From contig NZ_DLHR01000015.1 in the NCBI RefSeq assembly GCF_002483315.1, positions 170,957 through 234,956 on the forward strand: a DNA stretch of 64,000 nt, written 5' to 3'. The position numbers and the translations under genes were made by a program. This stretch comes from Flavobacterium sp. UBA7663 (GTDB taxonomy: Bacteria > Bacteroidota > Bacteroidia > Flavobacteriales > Flavobacteriaceae). Under the pieces are notes generated by a model that was given only the letters and a program-made list of their open reading frames with translations, was not told the origin of the DNA and did not search any database. Below are positions 50,915-60,911 of this stretch, in pieces (the first letter of the stretch is position 1; each line of letters opens with the position of its first letter).

Positions 50915-53900
50915 ATGATGAGTCAAGAACTTGTAAACTCTAATCTTTTTAATCTAAATCCACTACCATCGTGGATATACGACTATCAAACACTTCAAAT
51001 TCTAGATGTAAACATTGCTGCTATTGAACACTATGGATATTCCAGAGAAGAATTTCTTAAGCTAACAATAAAAGACATTAGACCGTCTCAAGAAATAGAA
51101 AACCTTATTAATGCTCTTGCAACCATAAAAAACCAAAATGGAAACATCTACTTTGGCATTTTTACCCATCAAAAAAAGAACGGTTCTCTAATCCAAATGG
51201 AAATTAACGGACATAAATTAGATTTTAATAATCGTAAGTGCATACTTATTGTTTGTCAAGACATTACCAAAAGAATTGAACAAGAAGAACAAATATATCA
51301 AAGCAAACAACGATTTAAAGCATTAGTACAAGAAGGTGGAGATATGATTAGCATAATTGACACCAATGGTAGATATAGCTACACCAGCCCAACCACAACC
51401 GCAATATTAGGAATTACACCAGAAGAGTTTCAAGGAAATACCATTTTTGACTTTATTCACCCAGATGATATTGAAAAGGCAACTAGTTACATTCAGCGAA
51501 TAACTACTGAAAAAAAAATAATTGTTGAACCTTTCAGATTTAAAGATGGTAAAAATGAATGGCGCTGGATAGAAACAGTACTAACTAATATGTTAGACAA
51601 TCCAGCAGTTAAAGGAATAGTTGCAAACTCAAGAGATATTACCAAACAAAAAAAAGAAGAGCACCAATTAAAATTACTTAGTAGTGTCATAACAAATACT
51701 AAGGATAGTGTTGTAATTACAGAAATTGAACCTTTTGATCAGTCTGGACCTAAAATCATATATGTAAATAATGCTTTTACAGAAATGACGGGCTATATGG
51801 CTTCTGAAACAATCGGTAAAACAACAAAATTTCTTCAAGGACCTAATACTGACAAAAATGAACTAAAAAAATTAAACAATGCCTTAATGAAATGGGAATC
51901 CTGTGAAATTACTATCTTAAACTACAAAAAAAATGGAGAGGAGTTTTGGAATAATTTTACCGTTTCACCTGTTGCCGATGAAAAAGGTACCTATACACAT
52001 TGGATAGCTATACAAAGAGACGTAACGGAACAAAAAAACAAGGAACTTGAAAAAGAACTGTTAAGTAAAATAAGTCTAAACTTTTCAACAGAAAAAGATT
52101 TAACGTCCACTTCAAATTTACTGTGTCAAACAATAGCCGAATTTGGCTACTTTGATTTTGTAGAACTTTGGTTACCTAATATTGAGAAAACACAATTGCA
52201 ATTAATTGCTAAAAAATCAAATTCTTCAAATGCAACTAACTCTTATAAATCAACTAATACATTTAAAACTTGTGAACTTGACAGAGGATTACAAGGTGCT
52301 GTTTGGAGTGAAAGAAAAATATTAATTTGGGAAGATATTTGTGATAAAGATGATTTTGAACTCATTGTGGGTTCAGAAAAATCGAAAATTAAAAACACTG
52401 CTGGAATTCCACTAATATTTAATAATCAAATGGTAGGTGTGTTATTAGTAACTACTCAAAATGGAATAAACGCACTAAATAAATATTACAAACTATTTGA
52501 ACACTTTGAGCAATTTATCGGATCAGAAATTAACCGTAAAAAACTAGAAAACGACCTTCGCCGCTTGTACGACACCATTCCAGATATACTATGTATAACA
52601 GACTTTCATGGAAGATTTTTAAAAATAAATAAAGGCGGTTGTGAAATGTTGGAGTATACAGAAGAAGAAATCCTTTATCAGCCTTTTGATGTTTTTTTAC
52701 ATCCCGAAGACAAAAAAATTTCTAAAAATGAATTAGTAAATATTACTAAAGGACAAATTACGTTTAGCTTCGAAAATAGATATATAACTAAAAGTGGAAA
52801 AGTAATTTGGCTAAGCTGGACATCTACTTCATCTGAAGATGAAGGGCTTATTTATGCAACCGCAAAAAACATCACTGAAGAGAAGAAACTACGTGAAATT
52901 AACAGACAAACTCGTAAACTTGCAAAAGTTGGGGGTTGGGACTATGATCTTTTAGAAAATAAACTCTTTTGGTCTGAAGAAGTTCATCAATTACATGAAA
53001 CGAATCCTAATACCTTTATTCCTGATATATCAAAAGCAATAGAATTTTACAAAGAAGAACATAAAGAACATGTTACAGAGCTTATTAACAATAGCATTGC
53101 CAACGGAACTTATTTAGATTACGAAGCCATCATCATAACTAAAAACAAAAAAGAAAGATGGATTAGAGTTATAGCAAACCCAGAATACATTGAAGAAAAG
53201 TGCATAAAATTCACAGGTAGTTTTCAAGACATTACCGACCGTAAAGAAGCCGAAGCCCGATTACAAAATCTATCAGACAACATTCCTGGTGTAGTATATC
53301 AATACTTAATATATCCAGATAATCGTGAAGAAATAAGAAACGTAAGTAAAGGAGCTGAAAAAATTTGGGGATATAGCGCAGAAGAAATTACTAATAACAT
53401 AAATTTAGCATGGAGTCAAACCAAAGCTGGTGGCGACATGGAGCTAGTGAAACAAAGCATTATTGATTCTATAACAAATAAAACAAATTGGTCAGCAAGA
53501 TTTCGAACACTTACACCAAATGGAGAAAAGCGAGTACTACAAGGTTTTGGAAAACCTGAATTTTCAATAGATGGTACAATTCTTTTCAATTCTATATTAT
53601 TAGATATTACTCAAGAAACTAAAAATGAAGAACTATTAGCACAAACAACTAAAATAGCAAAAATTGGAAGTTGGGAACTTGATAGAATAGAAAATAAAAT
53701 GTATTGGTCTGATATACTGTATGAACTACATGAAGCTGACCCAATATCATTTAAACCTGATTTAAATAGTGGTATTAACTTTTATAGAGACGATTTTAAG
53801 GAAATGGTTACCAAAAATGTAACTAAAAGTATAGAAACTGGTGTCCCTTTTGAATTTGAAGCCGTAATTGTTACTGCTAAAAACAATGAAAGATGGATTA

Positions 53901-55867
53901 GAAGTCTAGGAAATGCTGAAATGGTAAATGGAGAATGTACCCGTTTATATGGAAGTTTTCAAGATATTAACGACCAAAAAATTGTAGAAATTCAAAAAAA
54001 TAGTTTACAAAACACGCTTGAAAACAGTCTTAATGAAATTTATATTTTTGATTCAAATACTTTCCAATTCTTGTATGTCAATAAAGGTGCGCTAATTAAC
54101 ATTGGATATACAGCTGAGGAAATTAAGAAACTAACTCCAATTGATATTAAACCTGATTATACTATAGCTGCATTTGAAGAATTAGTTGCCCCTTTGATGA
54201 ATAATGAAAAAGAAAAACTAATCTTTTTTACAAACCATAAGAGAAAAGATGGAAGCCTTTATCCGGTAGAAGTACATTTGCAATTAGTTCCAGAAAATAC
54301 CCAAAAAAGATTTTTAGCAGTTATATTAGACATAACTGAACGAAAAAAAACCGAGAAAGAAATTAGAGATAGTGAGGAAAAAAGAAGATTGATAATGAGC
54401 GGAGCATTAGATGCAATTATTTGCATCGATACAAATGAATCAATCACTTTTTGGAATCATAAAGCAGAAATAATTTTTGGTTGGAAAGAAACAGAAGCAC
54501 TAGGACAACAACTATCAGAACTAATTGTACCTGAACCTTACAGAAAATACCATAGAGAAGGCATGAAACACTATCTCAAAACGGGAGAAGGAAGAGCCCT
54601 TAACGTACTGTTAGAATTGAGTGCCATCAAACGAAACGGAGATGAATTTCCAATTGAACTAACAGTAATACCTATAAATCAAGGAGAAGATTTATTTTTC
54701 TGTGCCTTCATTAGAGATATAACAGAACGTAAAAAATCAGAAGCAAGAATTCTTCAAGCAAATGAACGTTTTGAAATAGTAACACAAGCAACAAATGATG
54801 CTATTTGGGATTGGAATATCAAAGAAAAAATATTTTTTAGATCTCAAAATATTAAAAAGTTTTTTGGCGAAGACACACCATCAAATTTAAATGAAAATCA
54901 ATTTTGGAATAACAAATTTCATCCTGATGATGTTGAAAAAACCAAAAAAAGTTTATCTAATGCTCTAGAAAATCCTTTAGTAAATAGATGGGAAGCAGAA
55001 TATAGAATTTTTAACGAATCTGAAAAAATAGTTTATGTTATTGACAGAGGAATAATTATACGTGATAATAAAGGAAAAGCCACTAGAATGATTGGTGCAA
55101 TGACAAATATCACGGAGCAAAAAAACCATGAAGCTCAACTTGTTGCCTTAAACGAATCCTTACAGTCATATGCAAAAGAACTAGAACGCTCTAATGAAGA
55201 ATTAGAACAATTTGCTTTTATAACATCTCACGACTTACAAGAACCATTACGAATGATTTCAAGCTTTATGGATCAGCTAAAACGCAAATATGAAGACAAA
55301 TTAGATGATAAAGCTTTACAGTATATAGATTTTGCAACAAACGGTTCAAAGCGAATGAAGCAAATTATCTTAGACCTTTTAGATTATTCTAGAGCAGGAA
55401 GACCAACAGACTTGATTGAAATGGTAGATGTAAATGAAATAATTTCTGATTTTAAACTATTAAGAGGAAAAATAATTTCTGAAAAATCAGCAACCATTTC
55501 TCACGAAAAAATACCCAATATTCTAACTTACAAAACAGGTATAACACAAGTATTTCATTCCCTTTTAGATAATGCCATAAAATATTCAAAAAAAGAAGAA
55601 GCGCCTAACATCATTATTAGTTGTAAGGAAGAAGAAAACAAATGGGTATTTACTGTAAAAGACAATGGAATAGGAATTGATTCAAAATTTTATAATAAGA
55701 TTTTTGTCATATTTCAACGTTTACATAATCGAGAAGAATACGAGGGAACAGGAATAGGACTTTCAATTGTTAAACGCCATATAGATTATTTAGGCGGTAA
55801 AATTTGGGTTGAATCTGAAATTAATATCGGTTCAACATTTTATTTTGAAATACCTAAAAACAAATAA
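50915..55867 (+). CDS. giant multi-PAS sensor histidine kinase with LOV-like domain
   Basis: A 1650-residue soluble kinase. Domains in order: PAS (about 8-125), PAS (130-245), LOV-like PAS (250-372), GAF (385-545), PAS (550-655), PAS (660-775), PAS (780-905), PAS (908-1020), PAS (1025-1140), FixL-like PAS (1150-1270), PAS (1280-1405), HisKA with His1439 (ITSHDLQEPLRM) and HATPase (DNGIGI, FVIFQRLH, GTGIGLSI). The LOV-like motif GKTTKFLQG has Thr304 where the flavin-adduct Cys should be. The start may be the ATG at 50915 or 50918. It has no receiver; one follows at 56016. Confidence 0.92.
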   Translation: MMSQELVNSNLFNLNPLPSWIYDYQTLQILDVNIAAIEHYGYSREEFLKLTIKDIRPSQEIENLINALATIKNQNGNIYFGIFTHQKKNGSLIQMEINGHKLDFNNRKCILIVCQDITKRIEQEEQIYQSKQRFKALVQEGGDMISIIDTNGRYSYTSPTTTAILGITPEEFQGNTIFDFIHPDDIEKATSYIQRITTEKKIIVEPFRFKDGKNEWRWIETVLTNMLDNPAVKGIVANSRDITKQKKEEHQLKLLSSVITNTKDSVVITEIEPFDQSGPKIIYVNNAFTEMTGYMASETIGKTTKFLQGPNTDKNELKKLNNALMKWESCEITILNYKKNGEEFWNNFTVSPVADEKGTYTHWIAIQRDVTEQKNKELEKELLSKISLNFSTEKDLTSTSNLLCQTIAEFGYFDFVELWLPNIEKTQLQLIAKKSNSSNATNSYKSTNTFKTCELDRGLQGAVWSERKILIWEDICDKDDFELIVGSEKSKIKNTAGIPLIFNNQMVGVLLVTTQNGINALNKYYKLFEHFEQFIGSEINRKKLENDLRRLYDTIPDILCITDFHGRFLKINKGGCEMLEYTEEEILYQPFDVFLHPEDKKISKNELVNITKGQITFSFENRYITKSGKVIWLSWTSTSSEDEGLIYATAKNITEEKKLREINRQTRKLAKVGGWDYDLLENKLFWSEEVHQLHETNPNTFIPDISKAIEFYKEEHKEHVTELINNSIANGTYLDYEAIIITKNKKERWIRVIANPEYIEEKCIKFTGSFQDITDRKEAEARLQNLSDNIPGVVYQYLIYPDNREEIRNVSKGAEKIWGYSAEEITNNINLAWSQTKAGGDMELVKQSIIDSITNKTNWSARFRTLTPNGEKRVLQGFGKPEFSIDGTILFNSILLDITQETKNEELLAQTTKIAKIGSWELDRIENKMYWSDILYELHEADPISFKPDLNSGINFYRDDFKEMVTKNVTKSIETGVPFEFEAVIVTAKNNERWIRSLGNAEMVNGECTRLYGSFQDINDQKIVEIQKNSLQNTLENSLNEIYIFDSNTFQFLYVNKGALINIGYTAEEIKKLTPIDIKPDYTIAAFEELVAPLMNNEKEKLIFFTNHKRKDGSLYPVEVHLQLVPENTQKRFLAVILDITERKKTEKEIRDSEEKRRLIMSGALDAIICIDTNESITFWNHKAEIIFGWKETEALGQQLSELIVPEPYRKYHREGMKHYLKTGEGRALNVLLELSAIKRNGDEFPIELTVIPINQGEDLFFCAFIRDITERKKSEARILQANERFEIVTQATNDAIWDWNIKEKIFFRSQNIKKFFGEDTPSNLNENQFWNNKFHPDDVEKTKKSLSNALENPLVNRWEAEYRIFNESEKIVYVIDRGIIIRDNKGKATRMIGAMTNITEQKNHEAQLVALNESLQSYAKELERSNEELEQFAFITSHDLQEPLRMISSFMDQLKRKYEDKLDDKALQYIDFATNGSKRMKQIILDLLDYSRAGRPTDLIEMVDVNEIISDFKLLRGKIISEKSATISHEKIPNILTYKTGITQVFHSLLDNAIKYSKKEEAPNIIISCKEEENKWVFTVKDNGIGIDSKFYNKIFVIFQRLHNREEYEGTGIGLSIVKRHIDYLGGKIWVESEINIGSTFYFEIPKNK

Positions 55868-56015
55868 CAATTAGATTAAACCAATTAAATAAAAAGAAAC
55901 AACAGTTTAATAAAAAAAACAATCATATTAATGGTAAAACAAATTGTAAAGAAGTTAATTATAATTAAAAAAGGAAGTAAATACGAAATTACATCTTTAA
56001 CAAAACAAATTAAAT

Positions 56016-56456
56016 ATGGAATCAAAAAAAACAGTACACATTCTCTTAGTTGAAGATAACGAAGGAGATATATTACTTACAAGAGATGCTTTTGAAGAAA
56101 GCAAAATCAAAACAGAAATCAGTGTAGCAAAAAACGGTCAAGAAGCACTGGATTTTCTTTATAACAGAAATTCTTTTTTAGAAGTAAAAAAACCTGACCT
56201 TATACTTTTAGATATAAACATACCAATTTATAATGGTCATGAAGTGCTAAAACAAATTAAACAAGATGCTAATCTCAAGAAAATCCCTGTTATTATGCTA
56301 ACAACATCCTCATTTTCTAATGACATTAGTCAAGCGTATGATAATAATTGTAACAGTTATGTAAAAAAACCTTTAGATATGCATGATTTTCTTGACGCCA
56401 TACTAAAAATTGAAAATTTTTGGCTAGAGATTTGTACATTACCAAATGAAAAATAA
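56016..56456 (+). CDS. stand-alone response regulator, Rcp1 type
   Basis: A 146-residue receiver (LLVEDNEGD, LILLDINIPIYNGHEVL, MLTTSSF, VKKPLD) closely related to the one at 48971, including the EDNEGD start and the ENFWLEICTLP end. It lies 148 bases after the giant kinase and is its likely partner. It ends 23 bases before the converging FkbM methyltransferase gene, with no terminator visible. Confidence 0.92.
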   Translation: MESKKTVHILLVEDNEGDILLTRDAFEESKIKTEISVAKNGQEALDFLYNRNSFLEVKKPDLILLDINIPIYNGHEVLKQIKQDANLKKIPVIMLTTSSFSNDISQAYDNNCNSYVKKPLDMHDFLDAILKIENFWLEICTLPNEK

Positions 56457-56479
56457 AAAGAACATTGTCAAAGAAACAT

Positions 56480-57382
56480 TTAAAATTGCGGCTTTAAAAG
56501 TTTTGTTCTTATTCTATTGCAAACAAAATCTAAATCTTTAATAAACAACGTATTAAACTGATTTGTGTTTTTAAAGTCAATTTCTGCAAAAGCTTTCGTT
56601 TCAAGATCAAACACATAAGGCAAAAATCCTTTATCTTTTAGTAGGTGAATAATTTGTTCATCTTGAATATTAAAATTCTTCCCTGATTCATTTAACTCAA
56701 TAAGAATTAACTTAAGCTTAGAATTCGATAAAGTGTTTAATCCTCCATTTAATACAAACCACTCATAACCTTCTACATCAATTTTTATAAAATCAGGAAC
56801 CTGGTTTGAGCATATTTCATCTAACGTGCTTACTTTAACTTTTACTCCGTGTCCACTAGTAGAAACTTTATTAGTGGTAAATTGTTGATTGGTAAAAACT
56901 AATTCTCCCGATTCATTTGACAAACCAATATTTAACAACTCTGGTTGATGTTTCCAATTGTTTTTGTTTATTTTAACATTGTTTGATAATCGTTCAAATG
57001 TTGAAGGAATAGGCTCAATTGCTGTTACTTTACATTTTGAATACAAACCTGCTAATAAAGTATAATGTCCAACGTTAGCTCCAATGTCTAAAAAAGAATC
57101 TCCTTCTCTTAGCAAATGCATCAAAAAAAGAGAATCTGAAGCTTCATGTAATCCTGAGTGATAATTTCCAACAATACCATCGCCTTTTTTAACTTTAGCT
57201 TTAATCCCATTTAGATACGTGATTGTAACTTCTCTTTTTAACACATAAAGCAAAAAATTAATATATAAATACTTCATCAAAGCCCAAAATGGATTCGACT
57301 TAGTTAAAGGATTCGTTTTAAAAGATTGATATCTCTTAAGAATATATTTATATTTTTTAAATAAGGTCTTTGCTATCTTCAT
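56480..57382 (-). CDS. FkbM family methyltransferase
   Basis: A 300-residue SAM-dependent methyltransferase. The SAM-binding motif I is DSFLDIGANVGHYTLL (about 95-110), followed by CKVTAIEPIPSTFERLSNNV, and PDFIKIDVEGYEWFVLNG is the FkbM signature. It probably O-methylates a sugar of the surface glycan. Its first 26 bases overlap the preceding GT gene, and it is the last gene of the seven-gene leftward operon. Confidence 0.92.
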   Translation of the reverse strand: MKIAKTLFKKYKYILKRYQSFKTNPLTKSNPFWALMKYLYINFLLYVLKREVTITYLNGIKAKVKKGDGIVGNYHSGLHEASDSLFLMHLLREGDSFLDIGANVGHYTLLAGLYSKCKVTAIEPIPSTFERLSNNVKINKNNWKHQPELLNIGLSNESGELVFTNQQFTTNKVSTSGHGVKVKVSTLDEICSNQVPDFIKIDVEGYEWFVLNGGLNTLSNSKLKLILIELNESGKNFNIQDEQIIHLLKDKGFLPYVFDLETKAFAEIDFKNTNQFNTLFIKDLDFVCNRIRTKLLKPQF

Positions 57383-58373
57383 TTAATAAAATTAAAGGTT
57401 GAAATCTATTGGCTTCAAAATCATAATCTTTATAATACGATTCGTAAAAATCTATTGCATTCTTTTGAAGTTCTCTGTATTCTGAATCGCTCATTTTCAA
57501 AGCCTTATCAATAACTCTAAAAATACTTTCTTTAGATTGGTAAACCAAAGCATTTTTTCCATTTACCAAACTCGGATTTAACCAATTTTGATAATTAATG
57601 ATAGGCACTACTCCTACTGACATAGCTTCTATTACATTGTGACACATAGGCATTGTCATTCCGGGTGCACAAAATAAAAATTTAGCAGATGATAAATAAT
57701 GACGCCATTCTTCTGAAGGAATTGCGCCTTGTTGCCATTTCATTACTACAAATTTGTCTAAAAAAACACCCTTAACAAACTGTTCTTTGAATTCAATTCC
57801 TGATACAGAAACTAGGGCAGCATGTTGTATTATTTGATTGTAAATTTGCCAACGGTTTAATAGATTGAAATTTTTAGTAATCACATCCGAATCGTAAATT
57901 TTAGCTTCAAAGTTTCCACTCATTACAATTCCAACTTGTTTTTCTAATAATTCAGGTTTAGCAATCATATAATTTCTTGGATGCATTATGTAAGGAACTG
58001 CCTCTTTTACATATTCATCCGTAGTATATACTTTTTTGTAATTAAAATTTATTTGGAAATCGGTATTTCTTTGGTGCGAAAATAAACGATAAATCTTAGG
58101 TTTTTGAAATGGTTTTGAGAAATAAATAAAGTCCAATTCTTTAAACCACTTAACCAATACAAAATAACGAAACAAAGAAAACTCAATCACAATAGGTTGC
58201 TGATACTGCTGTTGCAACCTGAAAATAAGATTGAGATACGTTCTAACTTTTGTATTTCGTTTTAAGCTTAAAAACAACACTTCCTCTGTTCCGTTGTAAA
58301 AACGAACATGTTGGTAATTTTCTCTAAACTCTTTAAGTTTTCGATTTATTTTCTTTTTAAGTAAATACAACAT
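57357..58373 (-). CDS. glycosyltransferase-like protein, GT-B fold
   Basis: A 338-residue protein without the usual strong GT4 motifs. The C-terminal part has a GT-B donor-site pattern (CHNVIEAMSVGVVPIINYQNW, then NGKNALVYQSKESIFRVI). The N-terminal half is basic and unlike known acceptor domains. Its place between a GT2 and a methyltransferase supports a role in glycan assembly. Assignment to a CAZy family is not possible by eye. It overlaps both neighbours (1 and 26 bases). Confidence 0.72.
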   Translation of the reverse strand: MLYLLKKKINRKLKEFRENYQHVRFYNGTEEVLFLSLKRNTKVRTYLNLIFRLQQQYQQPIVIEFSLFRYFVLVKWFKELDFIYFSKPFQKPKIYRLFSHQRNTDFQINFNYKKVYTTDEYVKEAVPYIMHPRNYMIAKPELLEKQVGIVMSGNFEAKIYDSDVITKNFNLLNRWQIYNQIIQHAALVSVSGIEFKEQFVKGVFLDKFVVMKWQQGAIPSEEWRHYLSSAKFLFCAPGMTMPMCHNVIEAMSVGVVPIINYQNWLNPSLVNGKNALVYQSKESIFRVIDKALKMSDSEYRELQKNAIDFYESYYKDYDFEANRFQPLILLNEDSKDLI

Positions 58374-59365
58374 TATAGTGGAGGATTAAAAAACAAAGTG
58401 AACCATCCTGACATTCTTCCTAAAGTTTCGGTAAAAGCTTCTTTTCGTTTTGAAGTGGTAACAATATTTGTAAATCGTATAGCAGTTAATAATAACGTAA
58501 TCAAATGCCATTTAATTTTTGCTTTAAAAGACGGATTTGGATATTTCACACGCCATACATAATAACCATTTCGCACCACCATTTTTCCATAAGCAAATTT
58601 ATTTGGTCGACCTGAGGCATCGTGATAATGTCCTAATTGGGCATTGGTATTGATATATAATTTACCAACTTTTGATAATCGAAGTGTAAAATCGGCATCT
58701 TCATACAAGCCATATCCTTCGAAATAGGTTGAAAATTGAAATTCTTGAAAAACTGATTTTCTAAAAGAAGAAACACCACCCATAAGTTGTTCTACTTCAT
58801 AAATTTTTCCTGATGGTGGTAAAAAACCAATACTTCTTCCATGAGAAAACTCAGGCAAACAACCAGGAGGTCGATTACTATCTAAGCCTAACTTTTTTCG
58901 CCAAACAAATCGGGAACCATCTTTTCTTTTCCAACCATCATAATAAAACTCATTTGCTTTAGCTTGATAATCTGAAGTTGTTTTGGTCCAATGTGTTTCA
59001 TTCGTAATATATCCGCCAACACCTAATGCTTCTGGAAATAAAGTATACGTTTTTATAATTTCTTCAAAATAGTTGGATTCTAAAACCGTATCATCATCTA
59101 AAAAACAAACTATTTCAGTTGCTTCGTGAACTCTTGCAATACCATAATTACGTTGCTTCGTTAAACCTCTATCGCTTTCTTCTACTTTGAAATACTTCAA
59201 ATTTTGAAACGAATTTTGAGTTAGCATTTCCTTGGTGAAATCATCTGGTGAACCATCAATAATCAAAATCTCATTTGGATACAACGTTTGATGCTGCACC
59301 GAAAGCAAAAGCTTCAATAAAGGTTGCGAACGTTTATATGTACAAATGATTAAAGTAAATACCAT
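58373..59365 (-). CDS. glycosyltransferase family 2
   Basis: A 330-residue GT-A enzyme. VFTLIICTYKRSQPLLKLLLSV opens the nucleotide-binding fold, the metal-binding motif is ICFLDDDTVLE, and LMGGVSSFRKSVFQEF with EDADFTLRLSK is typical of the GT2 acceptor region. A hydrophobic stretch near 285-305 may be a membrane association helix. The stop overlaps the next start by one base (58373). Confidence 0.92.
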   Translation of the reverse strand: MVFTLIICTYKRSQPLLKLLLSVQHQTLYPNEILIIDGSPDDFTKEMLTQNSFQNLKYFKVEESDRGLTKQRNYGIARVHEATEIVCFLDDDTVLESNYFEEIIKTYTLFPEALGVGGYITNETHWTKTTSDYQAKANEFYYDGWKRKDGSRFVWRKKLGLDSNRPPGCLPEFSHGRSIGFLPPSGKIYEVEQLMGGVSSFRKSVFQEFQFSTYFEGYGLYEDADFTLRLSKVGKLYINTNAQLGHYHDASGRPNKFAYGKMVVRNGYYVWRVKYPNPSFKAKIKWHLITLLLTAIRFTNIVTTSKRKEAFTETLGRMSGWFTLFFNPPL

Positions 59366-59366
59366 A

Positions 59367-60908
59367 TTATTTTGATTGTGATTTTAATTTTTCAGCCCAT
59401 TTTTCACTCACTTCCCATTGCCTTTGCATGGTTTTGTAATATTTAAACGGATTTTTTATCGACTGATTTTTATAATACTTTAAAAATAAATTCAATTTAT
59501 AACCTAAAATTTGCGCCTTGCTATGATGCATTTTTTTAAATAACATCACTGTTGGCGAAGGTTTAGGCTGAAATTGTTCTTCTTGCCAAGGAAAAGTAGG
59601 TTTAACTCTAAATCCGCCTACTGGAGCTTTTAAATGCAAAATTTGAGGTTGTGGCAAATAGATAATATCAAAACCTTTATTACGCAATTGCATTCCAAAT
59701 TCGGCATCTTCTCCAAAACCATTTTCAAAACGCATATCAAAAGACAAACCTTGCAATGCTTCCTTTTTCACAATACTACAGCCAGAACCAAAAGTATCCC
59801 AATGCATCATGTGATGAAAAACAGGAACTTCATTAGGTCTAAAACAAGCTAAAGTAAAGGCTTTTTCATTAGTTTTTAATATGTTTTTCAAACTTTCTTC
59901 AATAAAAGTAGATGCTAATTTGATATCATCATCTGCAAAAAATACCCAATCGCTTTTTACTTCCTTCAAAGCGATATTCCTTGCATTGCAAGCACCTGTT
60001 TGATGAATAAAATGATGAATTATTTCAAAAGGCCAAATTTCATTCTTCAAATAATCTAATTCAGACTGACTATTTTCTTGTGGATTTTGCTCTACAATTA
60101 TAATCCGATTTGGAATTTTCGTTTGCGTTCTTAAATCACAAAGCACATCATACAAATATTTTTTTCTACCAATAGTTGGAATCAAAACATCTAAAGTTAC
60201 TTCTGAAAAATCTACATTTGAAACTTCTTGCCCTTTTTTAGCATTTCTGTCAAAAGTAATTCGCTTTACCGAAATCACACGCATTAATGAAGCAATTGGA
60301 AATTGTTTTTCATACAATACAAAAAGTAAAAACAATTGTAAGCATTTAGAAAATCCATAATATTGCGCCGTCCAATGAAAGAGTTCTTTTGTGGTTCCAA
60401 TATGCGAAGTTACTTTCTTTTCTTCTTGAAGTAAATTAGGGTTTGAATACGTTCGCAATCCATTTCTATGACCAATTTTTGCCATTATGGTTAAAAAATA
60501 ACCAAAACTAAAATTATCCTTGAAGAATCGACTTCCGAAACTCACAAAATCTTGAGCCGAAATAGTCCCTACAAAAGAACTTGCTTGCCAACTGGCAAAA
60601 CTAACTTTTTTATTAATTTTAATGAATGGAGAAGGTTCTACATAACCAACTTTATCAGATAAAAATTCCGTTTCCGATGGATTATAAAAAAACATCACCT
60701 GACTTCTAACGTTGTTTTCAATCCAATTCTGATTCACTTGATTTACTAACGATTCGTGCACCCAAATTAATTGAGCCAATGGAAACTGTTGCGCAAACTC
60801 GAAAAGTAATCCCTGAATATCTTTAGAAGAATCAAACGATGAAACGGCAGCTAAATCTTGATAGATTGCTGTAACTTTTTTAAAATCATGTACAAAAGTT
60901 AGGTTCAT
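59367..60908 (-). CDS. two-domain glycosyltransferase family 2 protein
   Basis: A 513-residue protein. The C-terminal half (about 243-470) is a clear GT2 domain: VTLDVLIPTIGRKKYLYDVL, WVFFADDDIKLA, FGSGCSIVKKEAL and NGFGEDAEFGMQLRNKG. The N-terminal 240 residues look like a degenerate GT-A-type fold (LIWVHESLVNQV, FASWQASSFVGTISAQDFV), but no metal-binding DxD is visible. It may be an accessory or acceptor-recognition domain. It lies three bases from its upstream neighbour and one base from the next gene. Confidence 0.88.
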   Translation of the reverse strand: MNLTFVHDFKKVTAIYQDLAAVSSFDSSKDIQGLLFEFAQQFPLAQLIWVHESLVNQVNQNWIENNVRSQVMFFYNPSETEFLSDKVGYVEPSPFIKINKKVSFASWQASSFVGTISAQDFVSFGSRFFKDNFSFGYFLTIMAKIGHRNGLRTYSNPNLLQEEKKVTSHIGTTKELFHWTAQYYGFSKCLQLFLLFVLYEKQFPIASLMRVISVKRITFDRNAKKGQEVSNVDFSEVTLDVLIPTIGRKKYLYDVLCDLRTQTKIPNRIIIVEQNPQENSQSELDYLKNEIWPFEIIHHFIHQTGACNARNIALKEVKSDWVFFADDDIKLASTFIEESLKNILKTNEKAFTLACFRPNEVPVFHHMMHWDTFGSGCSIVKKEALQGLSFDMRFENGFGEDAEFGMQLRNKGFDIIYLPQPQILHLKAPVGGFRVKPTFPWQEEQFQPKPSPTVMLFKKMHHSKAQILGYKLNLFLKYYKNQSIKNPFKYYKTMQRQWEVSEKWAEKLKSQSK

Positions 60909-60911
60909 CTT

